Of a stretch of 64,000 nucleotides of DNA, positions 34,890 through 44,955 are shown piece by piece; the stretch's first letter is position 1; the number at the start of each line of letters is the position of its first letter. This stretch comes from JABMQB01 sp963666575 (GTDB lineage Bacteria; Bacteroidota; Bacteroidia; Bacteroidales; Prolixibacteraceae). The notes beneath the pieces are model-generated. The model saw nothing but the letters and a program-made list of their open reading frames with translations, did not search any database and had not been told where the DNA came from. Made by a program: the position numbers and the translations under genes. The DNA lies in assembly GCA_963666575.2 (NCBI GenBank), contig CAXXYG010000021.1, positions 101,400 to 165,399 on the forward strand, given 5' to 3'.

Positions 34890-37538
34890 ATGAAAATTAC
34901 TCTTTACCGAACTTTACTTCTGCTTTTGGTTTTATTGAATGGACAAATCTTTGCCCAATCAATCCCAACCGTAATCGAAATTAATAATGGGTGGGAATTC
35001 CATAAAGTAGGCACCAACAATTGGTATAAAGCTGAAGTTCCAGGCTGTGTCCATACTGACCTAATTAACAACAAACTTATACCTGACCCCTATTTTGGCG
35101 AAAATGAAGCAAAATTACAGTGGATTGATAAAACTTCGTGGGAATACAAAACCACTTTTATTGCTGATAAGTCCATTTTAGAGAAACAAAATATCGAACT
35201 CGATTTTAAAGGATTAGATACTTATGCCGAAGTTTCACTTAATGGGCAACATTTACTAACAACCGATAATATGTTTTGTGAATGGCAAACGAACATCAAA
35301 TCCTATTTAAAAGAAGGTGAAAATACATTGCGGATATTATTTCATTCTCCGGTTGTAATGGCTCTATTAAGCCGCGACAAATTTAACCTTGAGGCACCTA
35401 TGGGTTACAATTTTGAATTTATGCAAGGTGAATTACCTAATTATGCTCCGTACTGGCGTAAGGCAGGATATATGAATGGTTGGGACTGGGGCCCTAAATT
35501 AACGACCAGCGGAATATGGCGTCCCGTATATTTAAGGGCTTGGGACAATGCAAAAATTAACTCAATTCAAATAGTACAAAAAGAAATTACCAAACAAAAA
35601 GCTACTATTAATACAATTGTTGCCATTGAGTCCTCCGCAGCTATGGGAGCAATTTTAAACATGTCTTATTCAAACAATGGCAATATAAAAAAAGTAACTC
35701 CTACGGCTGTAAAACTTCAGCAGGGATTAAATGAAATAAATATTGATATTACAATCGATAAACCGGCAATTTGGTGGCCTAATGGCTTAGGCGAACAACC
35801 ATTGTATGAGTTTGTAGCCTCCCTTGATATTAACAGCACTACAGCTGATTTATTAAAAACCAAGACTGGTTTACGAACTGTAAAACTGATTCGCGAACCT
35901 GAAGCCGATGGAGGGACATCATTTTATTTCGAAGTAAATGGAAATCCCGTATTTGCAAAAGGAGCCAACTACATTCCTTCAGATGTTTTTCCATCGAGGG
36001 TAACACCCGAACACTATGAAGGATTGATAAAAGCTGCTGCCGATGCTAACATGAACATGTTGCGTGTTTGGGGAGGTGGAATTTACGAATCGGACCTTTT
36101 TTATGAATTATGCGACCAATACGGGATAATGATTTGGCAAGACTTCGCGTTTGCCATTTACCACACGCCTGATTATCCTGAATTTATGGCTTCGATTCAG
36201 AAAGAATTAAAAGATAATATTCAGCGGTTACGCAATCACCCAAGTATTGTTTTATGGTGTGGGAATAATGAAACAGAGCTAATTTGGGACATGCTCATGA
36301 AAAAATATTTTGGTTATAAAATCGATGATAAAGTAGATAATCTTCTTGAATATCTAATCCCAATTCCCCCTTCAGGGAATGTTGATCCGGCTGTAACTGC
36401 CAGAGTTGAAAAAGCATACGACGATATTTTTTATAACTATATTCCGGAAGCAATCGAAAAATACGATTATAATTCGCACGACTACTGGCCATCGTCGCCC
36501 ATGAGCGATTACAAAACACCGATGTCGCAAACAAAACCACAATCGGGCGATATGCATTTTTATATTGCCATGTTGGACTTGCCTTTTTCAGCCTATCTTG
36601 AAACACCATCACATTTTTTTAGCGAACATGGATTCCATGCCTGGCCCGATAAAAAAACGGTTTACGGATTTACATCTCCCGAAGACCGAAAAATTGATTC
36701 GCCAGTAATGAAAGCCCACATAAAAGAGATGGGCGGTAGTACTACAATCAATAACTTTATAGAAAAGTATTATGGTACGCCTAAAGATTTTGATTCGTAC
36801 CTGTACCTTTCGCAGGTACAACAAGCCGAAGGCATGAAACTGGCACTCGAAACACATCGCCGCTGGATGCCTTATACAATGGGAACTTTATACTGGCAAC
36901 TAAATGATGTATGGCCGGGAGCAACCTGGGCAAGTATCGACTATTTAAATAATTTAAAACCACTTCACTATTTTGTTAAAAAAGCGTTTGAACCACTCAT
37001 TGTAGTACCGTCGAACCACAAAAATGAATTTAAAATAACTATTGTTTCTGAAGAAAAAAAGGCATTTAACGCCAAACTTGAAATGCAGATTATTGATTTT
37101 AATGGCAAAAAACTCTGGGAACAATCAAAATCCGTTTCTATAAAACCTAATACAAGTGAGGTGTTTTTTGAAACCACCACAAAATCACTGGTTAACAACA
37201 TCGATACAGCACAAAGTGTATTTGTAGTAAAATTGGTTAAAGGGAAAAAAATACTGGCTTCGAATGTTAGCTACTTTGTTATACCAAAAGAGTTAAAACT
37301 TCAAAAACCTACTATTTCCAAAGAAATAAAAACCACCGAAGGAGGCTTTACAATTACACTTAAAAGTAAAACACTGGTTAAAAACCTGTACCTCAATATT
37401 GCTGAAAAAGGACTATTATCGGATAATTTCTTCGACCTGCTGCCGGGTGAAGAGGTTTCAATTCAGTTCTTATCGGAAGAAAAAATAAAAAACTTTGGAG
37501 AGAAGGTAAACCTGTTTTCATTGATTGATGCCAATTAA
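34890..37538 (+). CDS. GH2 beta-mannosidase
   Basis: Secreted exo-beta-mannosidase, 882 residues with signal peptide MKITLYRTLLLLLVLLNGQIFA. The N-terminal segment INNGWEFHKVGTNNWYKAEV and VPGCVHTDLINNKLIPDPYF is typical of the mannosidase branch. WDWGPKLTTSGIWRPVYL, MLRVWGGGIYESDLFYELCD, the acid/base in VLWCGNNETELIW and the nucleophile in FFSEHGFHAWPD are all present. Two C-terminal Ig-like domains follow (about 700-880). It is probably controlled by the divergent Nudix regulator. GH95 and this enzyme together would suit fucosylated, mannose-containing glycans. Confidence 0.94.
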   Translation: MKITLYRTLLLLLVLLNGQIFAQSIPTVIEINNGWEFHKVGTNNWYKAEVPGCVHTDLINNKLIPDPYFGENEAKLQWIDKTSWEYKTTFIADKSILEKQNIELDFKGLDTYAEVSLNGQHLLTTDNMFCEWQTNIKSYLKEGENTLRILFHSPVVMALLSRDKFNLEAPMGYNFEFMQGELPNYAPYWRKAGYMNGWDWGPKLTTSGIWRPVYLRAWDNAKINSIQIVQKEITKQKATINTIVAIESSAAMGAILNMSYSNNGNIKKVTPTAVKLQQGLNEINIDITIDKPAIWWPNGLGEQPLYEFVASLDINSTTADLLKTKTGLRTVKLIREPEADGGTSFYFEVNGNPVFAKGANYIPSDVFPSRVTPEHYEGLIKAAADANMNMLRVWGGGIYESDLFYELCDQYGIMIWQDFAFAIYHTPDYPEFMASIQKELKDNIQRLRNHPSIVLWCGNNETELIWDMLMKKYFGYKIDDKVDNLLEYLIPIPPSGNVDPAVTARVEKAYDDIFYNYIPEAIEKYDYNSHDYWPSSPMSDYKTPMSQTKPQSGDMHFYIAMLDLPFSAYLETPSHFFSEHGFHAWPDKKTVYGFTSPEDRKIDSPVMKAHIKEMGGSTTINNFIEKYYGTPKDFDSYLYLSQVQQAEGMKLALETHRRWMPYTMGTLYWQLNDVWPGATWASIDYLNNLKPLHYFVKKAFEPLIVVPSNHKNEFKITIVSEEKKAFNAKLEMQIIDFNGKKLWEQSKSVSIKPNTSEVFFETTTKSLVNNIDTAQSVFVVKLVKGKKILASNVSYFVIPKELKLQKPTISKEIKTTEGGFTITLKSKTLVKNLYLNIAEKGLLSDNFFDLLPGEEVSIQFLSEEKIKNFGEKVNLFSLIDAN

Positions 37539-37578
37539 ACCTGAACTTAATAAACCTAAATATTTTTGAATAATAACG

Positions 37579-37610
37579 CAAAAAAAGGGGATTGCAAAAA
37601 CAATCCCCTT
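37579..37610 (-). terminator. Terminator between beta-mannosidase and alpha-oxoamine synthase genes
   Basis: AAGGGGATTG (37585-37594) pairs perfectly with CAATCCCCTT (37601-37610). On the minus strand it runs into seven T (37586-37580), a classical terminator for the gene ending at 37634. It may also stop plus-strand transcripts. Confidence 0.85.
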
Positions 37611-37633
37611 ACTATTTTATATGATTACAATTT

Positions 37634-38887
37634 TTACATGTCAACTTCTACACTGGCAAAAGTATCCTTCGGATATTTACCTGCTTCAAGTTTTGCTCTT
37701 ACTTCTTTAAATGCTTTAAGAGTTATTTCAACATCTTCGAGCGAATGCATAGCTGTTGGTATTAACCTTAAAATTAATTCGCCTTTTGGAATTACCGGGT
37801 AAATCACTGGTGAACAGAAAATACCATAATTCTCGCGCAAATCAACTACCAGGTTAGTAGCCTCCCCTACACCTCCTTGAAGATAAACCGGAGTTACACA
37901 CGAATTGGTCCTTCCAAGGTCAAATCCTTCAGCCCTTAATCCATCCTGAAGTGCATTAACCACCTTCCAAAGATTATCTTTTAATTCGGGTTTGGATCTC
38001 AATAACTCCAGCCTTTTTAATGCACCAATAACCATTGGCATTGGCAACGATTTGGCATATGTTTGCGACCGCATGTTATACCTTAAATAATAGCAAATTT
38101 CTTTACTGCAAGCAACAAAAGCACCAATTCCTGCCATCGCTTTAGCAAATGTGCCAAAATGAAGGTCAACTCCATCCTGTACGCCATAATGCTCAGGTGC
38201 ACCAGCTCCGGTTTTTCCTATTGTCCCAAAACCATGGGCATCATCAACAAGTAACCTGAAATCAAAATCCTTTTTTAAAGCTACAATTTCATCAAGTTTA
38301 CCAATATCGCCCGACATGCCAAAAACACCTTCGGTAATTACTAATATACCACCACCTTGTTTTTCTGCTAGTACTTTCGCTCTTTCAAGCTGTTTTTTAA
38401 GGCTATCCATATCATTATGAGCATACACATAACGTTTGCCCATATGCAACCTTACACCATCCAAAATACACGCATGTGCTTCCGAATCATAAACAACAAC
38501 ATCGTTGCGCCAGCAAATAGCATCAATAATTGAAACCATTCCCTGATAACCAAAATTTAACAGGAAAGCATCCTCTTTTTCAACAAAGTCAGCCAATTGG
38601 CGTTCCAACTCTTCGTGATGCACCGTTTGCCCCGACATCATCCGGGCTCCCATTGGATATCCCATACCCCATTTTTCAGCAGCATCAGCATCAGCTTTGC
38701 GAACTTCCGGGTGATTGGCCAATCCCAAATAATTATTTAAACTCCAGGTTAATACCTCTTTACCCCTAAACTTCATACGAGAACTTATTTCACCTTCCAA
38801 TTTTGGAAAACTAAAATAACCATGGGCAAATTTCATGTATTGCCCCAGATCTCCCTGATCGGCTCTTAATTTATCAAATATATCCAC
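37634..38887 (-). CDS. Alpha-oxoamine synthase family PLP enzyme (serine palmitoyltransferase-like)
   Basis: 417 residues. Condenses an amino acid with an acyl thioester. The PLP fold is clear: SLNNYLGLANHPEVRKA, SGQTVHHEELERQLADF, the His/Asp pair in LLVDDAHGFGTIGKTGAG (Asp 215/216, His 218) and the PLP lysine in HFGTFAKAMAGIGAF (Lys 249). The family contains serine palmitoyltransferase, cysteate acyltransferase (sulfonolipid base), 8-amino-7-oxononanoate synthase and 2-amino-3-ketobutyrate ligase. No biotin genes are nearby, and Bacteroidota make sphingo- and sulfonolipids, so a lipid-base synthase is preferred. A single-gene unit with its own terminator. Confidence 0.83.
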   Translation of the reverse strand: MDIFDKLRADQGDLGQYMKFAHGYFSFPKLEGEISSRMKFRGKEVLTWSLNNYLGLANHPEVRKADADAAEKWGMGYPMGARMMSGQTVHHEELERQLADFVEKEDAFLLNFGYQGMVSIIDAICWRNDVVVYDSEAHACILDGVRLHMGKRYVYAHNDMDSLKKQLERAKVLAEKQGGGILVITEGVFGMSGDIGKLDEIVALKKDFDFRLLVDDAHGFGTIGKTGAGAPEHYGVQDGVDLHFGTFAKAMAGIGAFVACSKEICYYLRYNMRSQTYAKSLPMPMVIGALKRLELLRSKPELKDNLWKVVNALQDGLRAEGFDLGRTNSCVTPVYLQGGVGEATNLVVDLRENYGIFCSPVIYPVIPKGELILRLIPTAMHSLEDVEITLKAFKEVRAKLEAGKYPKDTFASVEVDM

Positions 38888-39031
38888 TGTATCGGTTTTT
38901 TATTAATATTGCAAAAATAACCTTTTTTAACTATCGCACAAATGTGTTAAATAATACTAAAGAGTATGACTTTCGCATAAAAGATTGTTATTTTCGTTAC
39001 TAGGTTAATAAAAAAAGTATATTTTTGCGCC

Positions 39032-39853
39032 ATGTTTATGAAAATGAGAAATTTTGGGATATTAACAGTACTATTACTTTTGATATTAAACTCATGCGGA
39101 GATTTTAATAAAATCGTTAAAAGTACCGACTATGAGTTTAAGTACAAAAAAGCTGTTGAATTCTATGAAGGTGGAGACTTTGTAAAAGCAAGTTCACTGT
39201 TTGGTGAATTAATTAGCATTTACAGAGGCACCAGCCGGGCTGATAAGATTTATTACTATTTTGCTAAAAGTATGATTGGGCAAAATGATTATTTAATGGC
39301 AGGGCATTATTTTAATACAATGATCAAAGAATTCCCTACCAGCGAATATGTTGAAGAAGCCCAATATATGGTAGGTTATTGCAGTTACCTTATGTCGCCT
39401 AAACCAAGGCTCGACCAGGAGGTAACTCAAAGGGCCATTGATGCCCTGCAGTTGTATATTAATTTATATCCTTTCAGCGAGCGTGTTGAAGAAGCCAACA
39501 GGTTAATTACCGACTTGCAGGACAAATTGGTTTATAAATCGTTTTTAAGCGGTAAACTATACTACGATTTTGAAAACTATAAAGCCGCTGTAGTAGCCTT
39601 AACAAATAGTTTAAAAGAATACCCTGACAGTAAATACAGGGAAGATTTAATGTATATGTTGCTAAAATCGAAATATTATTTAGCAACCCGTAGTGTTGAA
39701 GAGAAAAAAGCGCAAAGACTATCGTCTGCCCTTGATGAGTACTTCTCCTTTGTGGATGAATTCCCTGAGAGCAAGTATATAAAAGAAGTTGAAAAATACC
39801 ATGAAACAACAGCTAAGCTGTTAAATTACAACGAAGATTCAAATTTGAATTAA
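39032..39853 (+). CDS. bamD: Outer-membrane assembly lipoprotein BamD
   Basis: 273 residues. Part of the BAM complex that folds beta-barrels into the outer membrane. Lipobox LILNSCGDFNK, then tetratricopeptide-like repeats (YKKAVEFYEGGDFVKASSLFGELI, ADKIYYYFAKSMIGQNDYLMAGHYFNTMIKEFPTSEY in part, EEAQYMVGYC). ATGs at 39038 and 39044 are possible starts; a -7 box TATTTTTG at 39020-39027 lies so close to 39032 that the later starts are likelier. The omega-type gene follows with no gap. Confidence 0.92.
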   Translation: MFMKMRNFGILTVLLLLILNSCGDFNKIVKSTDYEFKYKKAVEFYEGGDFVKASSLFGELISIYRGTSRADKIYYYFAKSMIGQNDYLMAGHYFNTMIKEFPTSEYVEEAQYMVGYCSYLMSPKPRLDQEVTQRAIDALQLYINLYPFSERVEEANRLITDLQDKLVYKSFLSGKLYYDFENYKAAVVALTNSLKEYPDSKYREDLMYMLLKSKYYLATRSVEEKKAQRLSSALDEYFSFVDEFPESKYIKEVEKYHETTAKLLNYNEDSNLN

Positions 39854-40189
39854 ATGGATTATAAAAAAACAAAAGCATCAGCATCGACAATTCCAAGAGA
39901 CCTTGAGTTATTGTCGAAAGAAACAGAAAACGTTTACGAAACTGTAATGATCCTTGCAAAAAGGTCGAACCAGATTTCTTCAGAATTAAAAGAAGAATTA
40001 AATCAGAAATTGCAGGAATTTGCTTCCTATTCTGATAATCTGGAAGAAATTTTTGAAAACAGGGAACAAATTGAGATTTCGAAATTCTATGAACGCCTTC
40101 CTAAGCCAAGCCTTATTGCCTACGAAGAATTGATAGAAGACCAGATTTACCACCGAAATCCTGTGAGGGAAAGTCGCAAAAAAATCTAA
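39854..40189 (+). CDS. rpoZ: RNA polymerase omega-like subunit (Bacteroidota RpoZ/Rpb6 type)
   Basis: 111 residues. The core TENVYETVMILAKRSNQISSELKEEL has the omega/Rpb6 helix pattern in which YE.V.I.AKRANQI is conserved. The C-terminal part (FYERLPKPSLIAYEELIEDQIYHR) is typical of Bacteroidota members. It begins directly at the bamD stop and is followed 11 nt later by coaBC, an order common in Bacteroidales. Small, but well supported by context. Confidence 0.85.
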   Translation: MDYKKTKASASTIPRDLELLSKETENVYETVMILAKRSNQISSELKEELNQKLQEFASYSDNLEEIFENREQIEISKFYERLPKPSLIAYEELIEDQIYHRNPVRESRKKI

Positions 40190-40200
40190 ATCAAGCCTTT

Positions 40201-41403
40201 ATGAGGCTGGAAAACAAAAAAATAATATTAGGTATTACCGGAAGTATAGCTGCTTATAAAGCGGCTATACTTTTACGTACCCTTATAAAAGAAGGGGCTG
40301 AAGTACAAGTAATAATAACTCCTGCCGGCAAAGAATTTATTACTCCTGTTACATTATCGGCTTTATCAGGAAAACCTGTTATCAGCGAATTTTTTGGAGC
40401 CAACGATGGCACATGGAACAGCCATGTGGACCTGGGTTTATGGGCCGATGCGATGATTATTGCACCTGCGACAGCTTCCACCATTGGGAAAATGGCCAAT
40501 GGCATTGCTGACAATATGCTGATCACAACATACCTTTCGGCAAAAAGCCCTGTTTTTATTGCTCCGGCAATGGACCTCGACATGTTTGCCCACCCAACCA
40601 CTCAAAACAATTTAAAAATATTGTCATCATTCGGGAATACTATTATTGAGCCTGGCGAAGGTGAATTAGCCAGTGGGCTTGAAGGCAAAGGTAGAATGGA
40701 AGAACCCGAAAAAATTGTTGATTTTATTGTTGAACACCTTCATTCAAAAAAAAAACTCTTAAATAAAACGTTTCTGGTAACTGCCGGGCCTACTTTCGAA
40801 AAGATTGATCCTGTACGATTTATTGGAAATTATTCCTCAGGAAAAATGGGGTATGCAATAGCCAACTCATTGGCTGACAATGGCTCCAAGGTAATTCTTT
40901 TATTGGGCCCTGTTTCAATCAAAATTCAACATCCAAACATAAAAATAATTCAAGCCGAATCGGCAGGCGAAATGTACGAATTGGCTTTAAAACATTTTCC
41001 CAAATGTAATGGAGCAATAATGACAGCAGCTGTTGCTGATTATACTCCGAAAACTGTTTTTTCTAAAAAAAACAAAAGGGATAAATCGAGCTGGAATATT
41101 GAATTGCGGCCTACCAAAGATATTGCAGCAAAACTGGGGGAAATAAAAACACCCAATCAATTGCTGGTTGGATTTGCCCTTGAAACCACCAATGAGGCAG
41201 AAAATGCCAAACAAAAATTACTCAATAAAAACCTCGATTTTATTGTCTTAAACTCTCTAAACGACGAAGGTGCCGGATTTGGTGTTGATACAAATCAAAT
41301 AACAATTTTTGATAAGGACAATAATCAGCAAAAATTCAAGTTAAAAACTAAAACCCAGGTAGCCGATGACATTGTTGACAAGATTCTAACAATGATAAAA
41401 TAG
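40201..41403 (+). CDS. coaBC: Bifunctional phosphopantothenoylcysteine decarboxylase / phosphopantothenate-cysteine ligase
   Basis: Two steps of coenzyme A synthesis in one 400-residue protein. The CoaC flavoprotein half (1-180) has ILGITGSIAAYKAAILLR, the catalytic-His segment WNSHVDLGLWADAMIIAPATA and MANGIADNMLITTYL. The CoaB half (185-400) has FLVTAGPTFEKIDPVRFIGN, YSSGKMGYAIANSLA and AAVADYTPK. Full length. Confidence 0.96.
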   Translation: MRLENKKIILGITGSIAAYKAAILLRTLIKEGAEVQVIITPAGKEFITPVTLSALSGKPVISEFFGANDGTWNSHVDLGLWADAMIIAPATASTIGKMANGIADNMLITTYLSAKSPVFIAPAMDLDMFAHPTTQNNLKILSSFGNTIIEPGEGELASGLEGKGRMEEPEKIVDFIVEHLHSKKKLLNKTFLVTAGPTFEKIDPVRFIGNYSSGKMGYAIANSLADNGSKVILLLGPVSIKIQHPNIKIIQAESAGEMYELALKHFPKCNGAIMTAAVADYTPKTVFSKKNKRDKSSWNIELRPTKDIAAKLGEIKTPNQLLVGFALETTNEAENAKQKLLNKNLDFIVLNSLNDEGAGFGVDTNQITIFDKDNNQQKFKLKTKTQVADDIVDKILTMIK

Positions 41404-41456
41404 AAAAATCAGGCAATTGGTATTTTTTTGTATTTTTAAACTTCGAATTTTCCAAA

Positions 41457-42365
41457 ATGAATAAAATATTAATTACAGTATTACTGATAGTATTTGTTAT
41501 TTCAGGTGTCAAAAGCCAGGAGCTCAGATGCAATGTAAGTGTATCAGCACAGAAAATAAGGGGTGCGAACCAGAATTTGTTCCGCACCATGCAACAGGAT
41601 ATTTACGAGTTTATGAATAACCGTAAATGGACCGACCATAAATTCGAAATCGATGAACGTATTGAATGTAATATAGTTATCAGGCTTGACCAACAAATTG
41701 CAGGAGATGAGTTTACAGGCACCATTCAGGTTCAGATAAAAAGGCCCGTTTTTAATTCCACGTACGAATCGGTATTGTTAAATATCAAAGACAATGACTT
41801 CCATTGCCGTTATGTTGAATTTCAACCGCTTGAATTTAATGAAACATCGAACAGGGATAATTTAACCAATATTTTAGCCTATTATGCTTATATGATTTTA
41901 GGATTTGATTACGATTCGTATGCATTAGAGGGTGGCACTCCCTATTTCGAGAAAGCGCAACAAATTGTAAACAATTCGCAAAACATGCGCGAAAAAGGGT
42001 GGAAATCTTTCGAAAGTGAAAGAAACAGGTACTGGCTGATCGAAAATATTATGAATAAATCCTATTCGAGCTTTCGCGAATGTATGTATAATTATCACCG
42101 CCAGGGTTTAGACGTTATGTCGGACAAACCCGAGGAGGGGCGCTCATTTATCGCAGAATCGCTGCGTGGGATTCAAAAAGTATTCAGGCGCCGGCCATCG
42201 GTTTATATTTTACAGGTGTTTTTTGATGCCAAATCGGATGAAATTGTCAATATATTTTCAAAATCGTACCCCGATGAGAGAAACAGAGTTTTAGTTATTC
42301 TAAATGAGGTGGATCCGTCGAATGGAAGCAAATACGAAAAAATTGCTGAAGCCGAGGGTTTTTAA
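41457..42365 (+). CDS. porD: DUF4835 family protein (PorD-like, type IX secretion associated)
   Basis: 302 residues with signal peptide MNKILITVLLIVFVISGVKSQ. The pattern (ELRCNVSVSAQKIRGANQNLFRTM, FEIDERIECNIVIRL, LAYYAYMILGFDYDSY, FSKSYPDERNRVLVILNEVDPSNGSKY; segments here abbreviated) is that of DUF4835, the family of Porphyromonas PorD. Its molecular role is poorly known. It lies between coaBC and recN, as in many Bacteroidales. The last residues are ten bases from recN. Confidence 0.85.
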   Translation: MNKILITVLLIVFVISGVKSQELRCNVSVSAQKIRGANQNLFRTMQQDIYEFMNNRKWTDHKFEIDERIECNIVIRLDQQIAGDEFTGTIQVQIKRPVFNSTYESVLLNIKDNDFHCRYVEFQPLEFNETSNRDNLTNILAYYAYMILGFDYDSYALEGGTPYFEKAQQIVNNSQNMREKGWKSFESERNRYWLIENIMNKSYSSFRECMYNYHRQGLDVMSDKPEEGRSFIAESLRGIQKVFRRRPSVYILQVFFDAKSDEIVNIFSKSYPDERNRVLVILNEVDPSNGSKYEKIAEAEGF

Positions 42366-42374
42366 GACAAATGC

Positions 42375-44027
42375 ATGCTAACTAAACTTTCTATTAAAAA
42401 CTATGCCTTAATTGAAGAACTATCTGTTGAGTTCGATAAAGGATTTAATATAATAACTGGCGAAACTGGAGCCGGAAAATCTATTATACTTGGAGCATTA
42501 GGATTAATACTTGGGAAACGAGCCGATTCTTCAACTTTACGGAATACTGCTGAAAAATGTATCATCGAAGGTGTTTTTAGCGTAAAAAATTACCACTTAC
42601 TCCCCTATTTCGAAAAAAACGACCTTGATTACGACGAAATCTCAATATTCAGAAGAGAAATAACCCCAACAGGAAAATCGCGGGCATTTATTAATGATAC
42701 GCCCGTTTCTTTAAAAATAATGTCGGAAATAGGGTCACAATTAATCGATATTCATTCACAACATCAGAACTTACAACTTAGCAACCATCTGTTTCAACTC
42801 AATTTAGTTGACCTGGTTGCACAAACTGAAAAACTGCTCAGTAGTTACACAAATCAATATGACAACTATCAAGCTACTGAAACAAAACTTCATGAAGTTA
42901 CTCAACAAGCTGAAAAAGCACGCTCCGACCTCGATTATTTTGAATTTCAGTATAACCAGCTCGAAGAAGCAAATATTAAAAAAGAAGAACAAACTTCACT
43001 TGAAAACGAACAGGAAAAATTAACCCATTCCGAAGAAATTAAAAATGCCCTTTTAGGATTAAATAATTGCCTTGAAAATGATGAAAATTCATTGCTTGGA
43101 GCTTTAAAAAACAGCCTTTCAGAATTAAACAAAGTTAAAGATTATTACACTGAAGCTGCTGAATTATTTTCCAGGCTTGAATCGGTCCAACTTGAATTAA
43201 AAGATATTTCGACTGAAGCAAACTACCAGGCTGAAGCAGTGGAATACGACCCTTCAAGATTAGAATTTATTGCTGAAAGGCTAAATTTGATATATACTCT
43301 ACAACAAAAACACCATGTTTCGTCAATTGATGAATTACTTTCGATTAAAGATAGCCTGGAAGAAAAAATAAGTACCATTGTTGATTACGATATCTCCATT
43401 TCGAAACTAACAAAAGAACTTAAACTGATAAAAACCGATTTGGAAGAATCGGCAAATAAACTAAGCCAGAAAAGGCATTCTGTTTTTAAAACTATCGAAA
43501 AAAAAGTAATTAACATACTGGTGCAATTAGGAATGCCAAATGCCAATTTTAAAATCACTTCATCAAAAGTTGATACTTTTACTAAAAATGGTACGGACTC
43601 GTTAAGCTTTTTATTTTCGGCCAATAAGGATTCATTACCCGATGAAATTTCTAAAGTTGCTTCAGGTGGAGAAACTTCGAGGTTAATGTTGGCAATAAAA
43701 ACTCTCATTTCGGATAAAAAAATGTTGCCAACCGTAATTTTTGATGAAATTGACTCCGGAATTTCGGGCGAAATTGCCATAAAAATGGGTACTATCCTTA
43801 AAGAATTTTCCAAAGCAACACAAATAGTAAACATCACACATTTACCACAAATTGCAGGGAAAGGCGACCACCACTACCTTGTTTATAAAACTGATATCAA
43901 GAACAGTACAATCACCTCAGTAAAAAAACTTACCAACGATGAACGTATACAGGAACTGGCTAAAATGGTAAGTGGCGACAAACCAACAGAAACAGCTTAT
44001 AAAACAGCTCAGGAATTACTCAAATAA
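42375..44027 (+). CDS. recN: DNA repair protein RecN
   Basis: 550-residue SMC-like ATPase in double-strand break repair. Walker A in ITGETGAGKSIILGALGLIL, the IDIHSQHQNLQL segment, a long coiled coil (about 150-370), the signature EISKVASGGETSRLMLAIKT and Walker B VIFDEIDSGISGEIAIKMG, then THLPQIAGKGDHHYLVYK. Full length. Last gene of the bamD-rpoZ-coaBC-porD-recN run. Confidence 0.96.
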   Translation: MLTKLSIKNYALIEELSVEFDKGFNIITGETGAGKSIILGALGLILGKRADSSTLRNTAEKCIIEGVFSVKNYHLLPYFEKNDLDYDEISIFRREITPTGKSRAFINDTPVSLKIMSEIGSQLIDIHSQHQNLQLSNHLFQLNLVDLVAQTEKLLSSYTNQYDNYQATETKLHEVTQQAEKARSDLDYFEFQYNQLEEANIKKEEQTSLENEQEKLTHSEEIKNALLGLNNCLENDENSLLGALKNSLSELNKVKDYYTEAAELFSRLESVQLELKDISTEANYQAEAVEYDPSRLEFIAERLNLIYTLQQKHHVSSIDELLSIKDSLEEKISTIVDYDISISKLTKELKLIKTDLEESANKLSQKRHSVFKTIEKKVINILVQLGMPNANFKITSSKVDTFTKNGTDSLSFLFSANKDSLPDEISKVASGGETSRLMLAIKTLISDKKMLPTVIFDEIDSGISGEIAIKMGTILKEFSKATQIVNITHLPQIAGKGDHHYLVYKTDIKNSTITSVKKLTNDERIQELAKMVSGDKPTETAYKTAQELLK

Positions 44028-44172
44028 CCTCAATTATATCAAAAAAGGTGAATTTAATTCTGTAAACACCTAAAATCTAAATAATTATATTAAATTGCAT
44101 TGTTTTTATTAATGATGTAATCACCATTTATCATCAGGTTTATTGTTCTAATTTAAAATTTTTAAGGTTTTA

Positions 44173-44229
44173 CGACGCCTTCAATCAGGATTTACCCTAT
44201 TACGTTTTTTTTCTGAAGGCCGTATTTTT
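44173..44229 (+). terminator. Imperfect hairpin after recN
   Basis: GCCTTCA (44177-44183) pairs with TGAAGGC (44214-44220), extended on both sides by TACG/CGTA with a 2-nt bulge; TATTTTT follows. It may end the recN transcript before the next locus. The loop is long (30 nt), so support is modest. Confidence 0.4.
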
Positions 44230-44230
44230 G
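44223..44230 (+). promoter_or_regulatory. -7 box before the first fibre-protein gene
   Basis: TATTTTTG fits TAnnTTTG and lies 41 nt before the ATG at 44272. No clear -33 element is seen. Confidence 0.4.
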
Positions 44231-44271
44231 AATATTATTAGTTTAATAATCAAGAACCTAAAAAAATACCA

Positions 44272-44847
44272 ATGAAAAAGAAGTTTTTAATATTATCAAT
44301 CGTTATTGGAATATTGGGTATTTCATCAGTGGTAGCTCAAAATACAAAGCCTGCTTCGCATAACATTAATATATCTATTCCAGAAGTTGCATTGTTAGAC
44401 CTTGAATCAGCTTCATCTACAACTATTTCAATGAGTGCAATTGCTCCAAACGAAGCGGGAAATGCGATTGATTTCTCAAAAGCAAAAAATAGCGCAATCT
44501 GGATAAATTATTCATCTATAATCGGAAATTCATCAAAACCCAATAGAAAAGTAAGTGCTGTTGTGAATGGAAAAATCCCAAGGGGGACCTCTTTAAAAGT
44601 TTATGCATCGCCATATTCAGGAAACGGTGCAGGTACCACAGGTACTCCGGTAGGTATTGTTGAACTATCAGAAACAGAACAAGATTTAATTACTGATATT
44701 GGAAGTTGTTATACAGGTGATGGTATCAACAACGGGCATCGTTTGTATTACAATCTCGAACTAGACCACAAAGACAAAGATGCTTACGCCCAATTAGACT
44801 TCGACCAAACAGCTTCAATTACTGTTACATACACCCTTTCTGATTAA
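44272..44847 (+). CDS. Small secreted protein A, candidate fibre subunit of a chaperone-usher-like locus
   Basis: 191 residues, not a family I can name. Signal peptide MKKKFLILSIVIGILGISSVVAQ; the mature part looks all-beta (HNINISIPEVALLDLE, AIWINYSSIIGNSS, SITVTYTLSD at the very end). It is a clear paralogue of the protein encoded at 48507: shared WINYSS/WINYTS, GKIPRG/GELPRG, ASPYSGNG/ASPYQGNG, and IGSCYTGDG/IGRCYTGKG with a single cysteine, followed by GH and Y.L. The C-terminal strand YTLSD recalls the strand that pilus chaperones grasp. The subunit role is inferred from these points and from the usher- and chaperone-like genes that follow. Confidence 0.7.
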   Translation: MKKKFLILSIVIGILGISSVVAQNTKPASHNINISIPEVALLDLESASSTTISMSAIAPNEAGNAIDFSKAKNSAIWINYSSIIGNSSKPNRKVSAVVNGKIPRGTSLKVYASPYSGNGAGTTGTPVGIVELSETEQDLITDIGSCYTGDGINNGHRLYYNLELDHKDKDAYAQLDFDQTASITVTYTLSD

Positions 44848-44955
44848 TCGAATCAAATAACCCTGAATTTAATTATTAAAACATTGGTGTTGATAAATTT
44901 ATTAAATTCAAGCCTGACACCCCCATTTAAAAATCATTTATTTTTAGTAATAACT

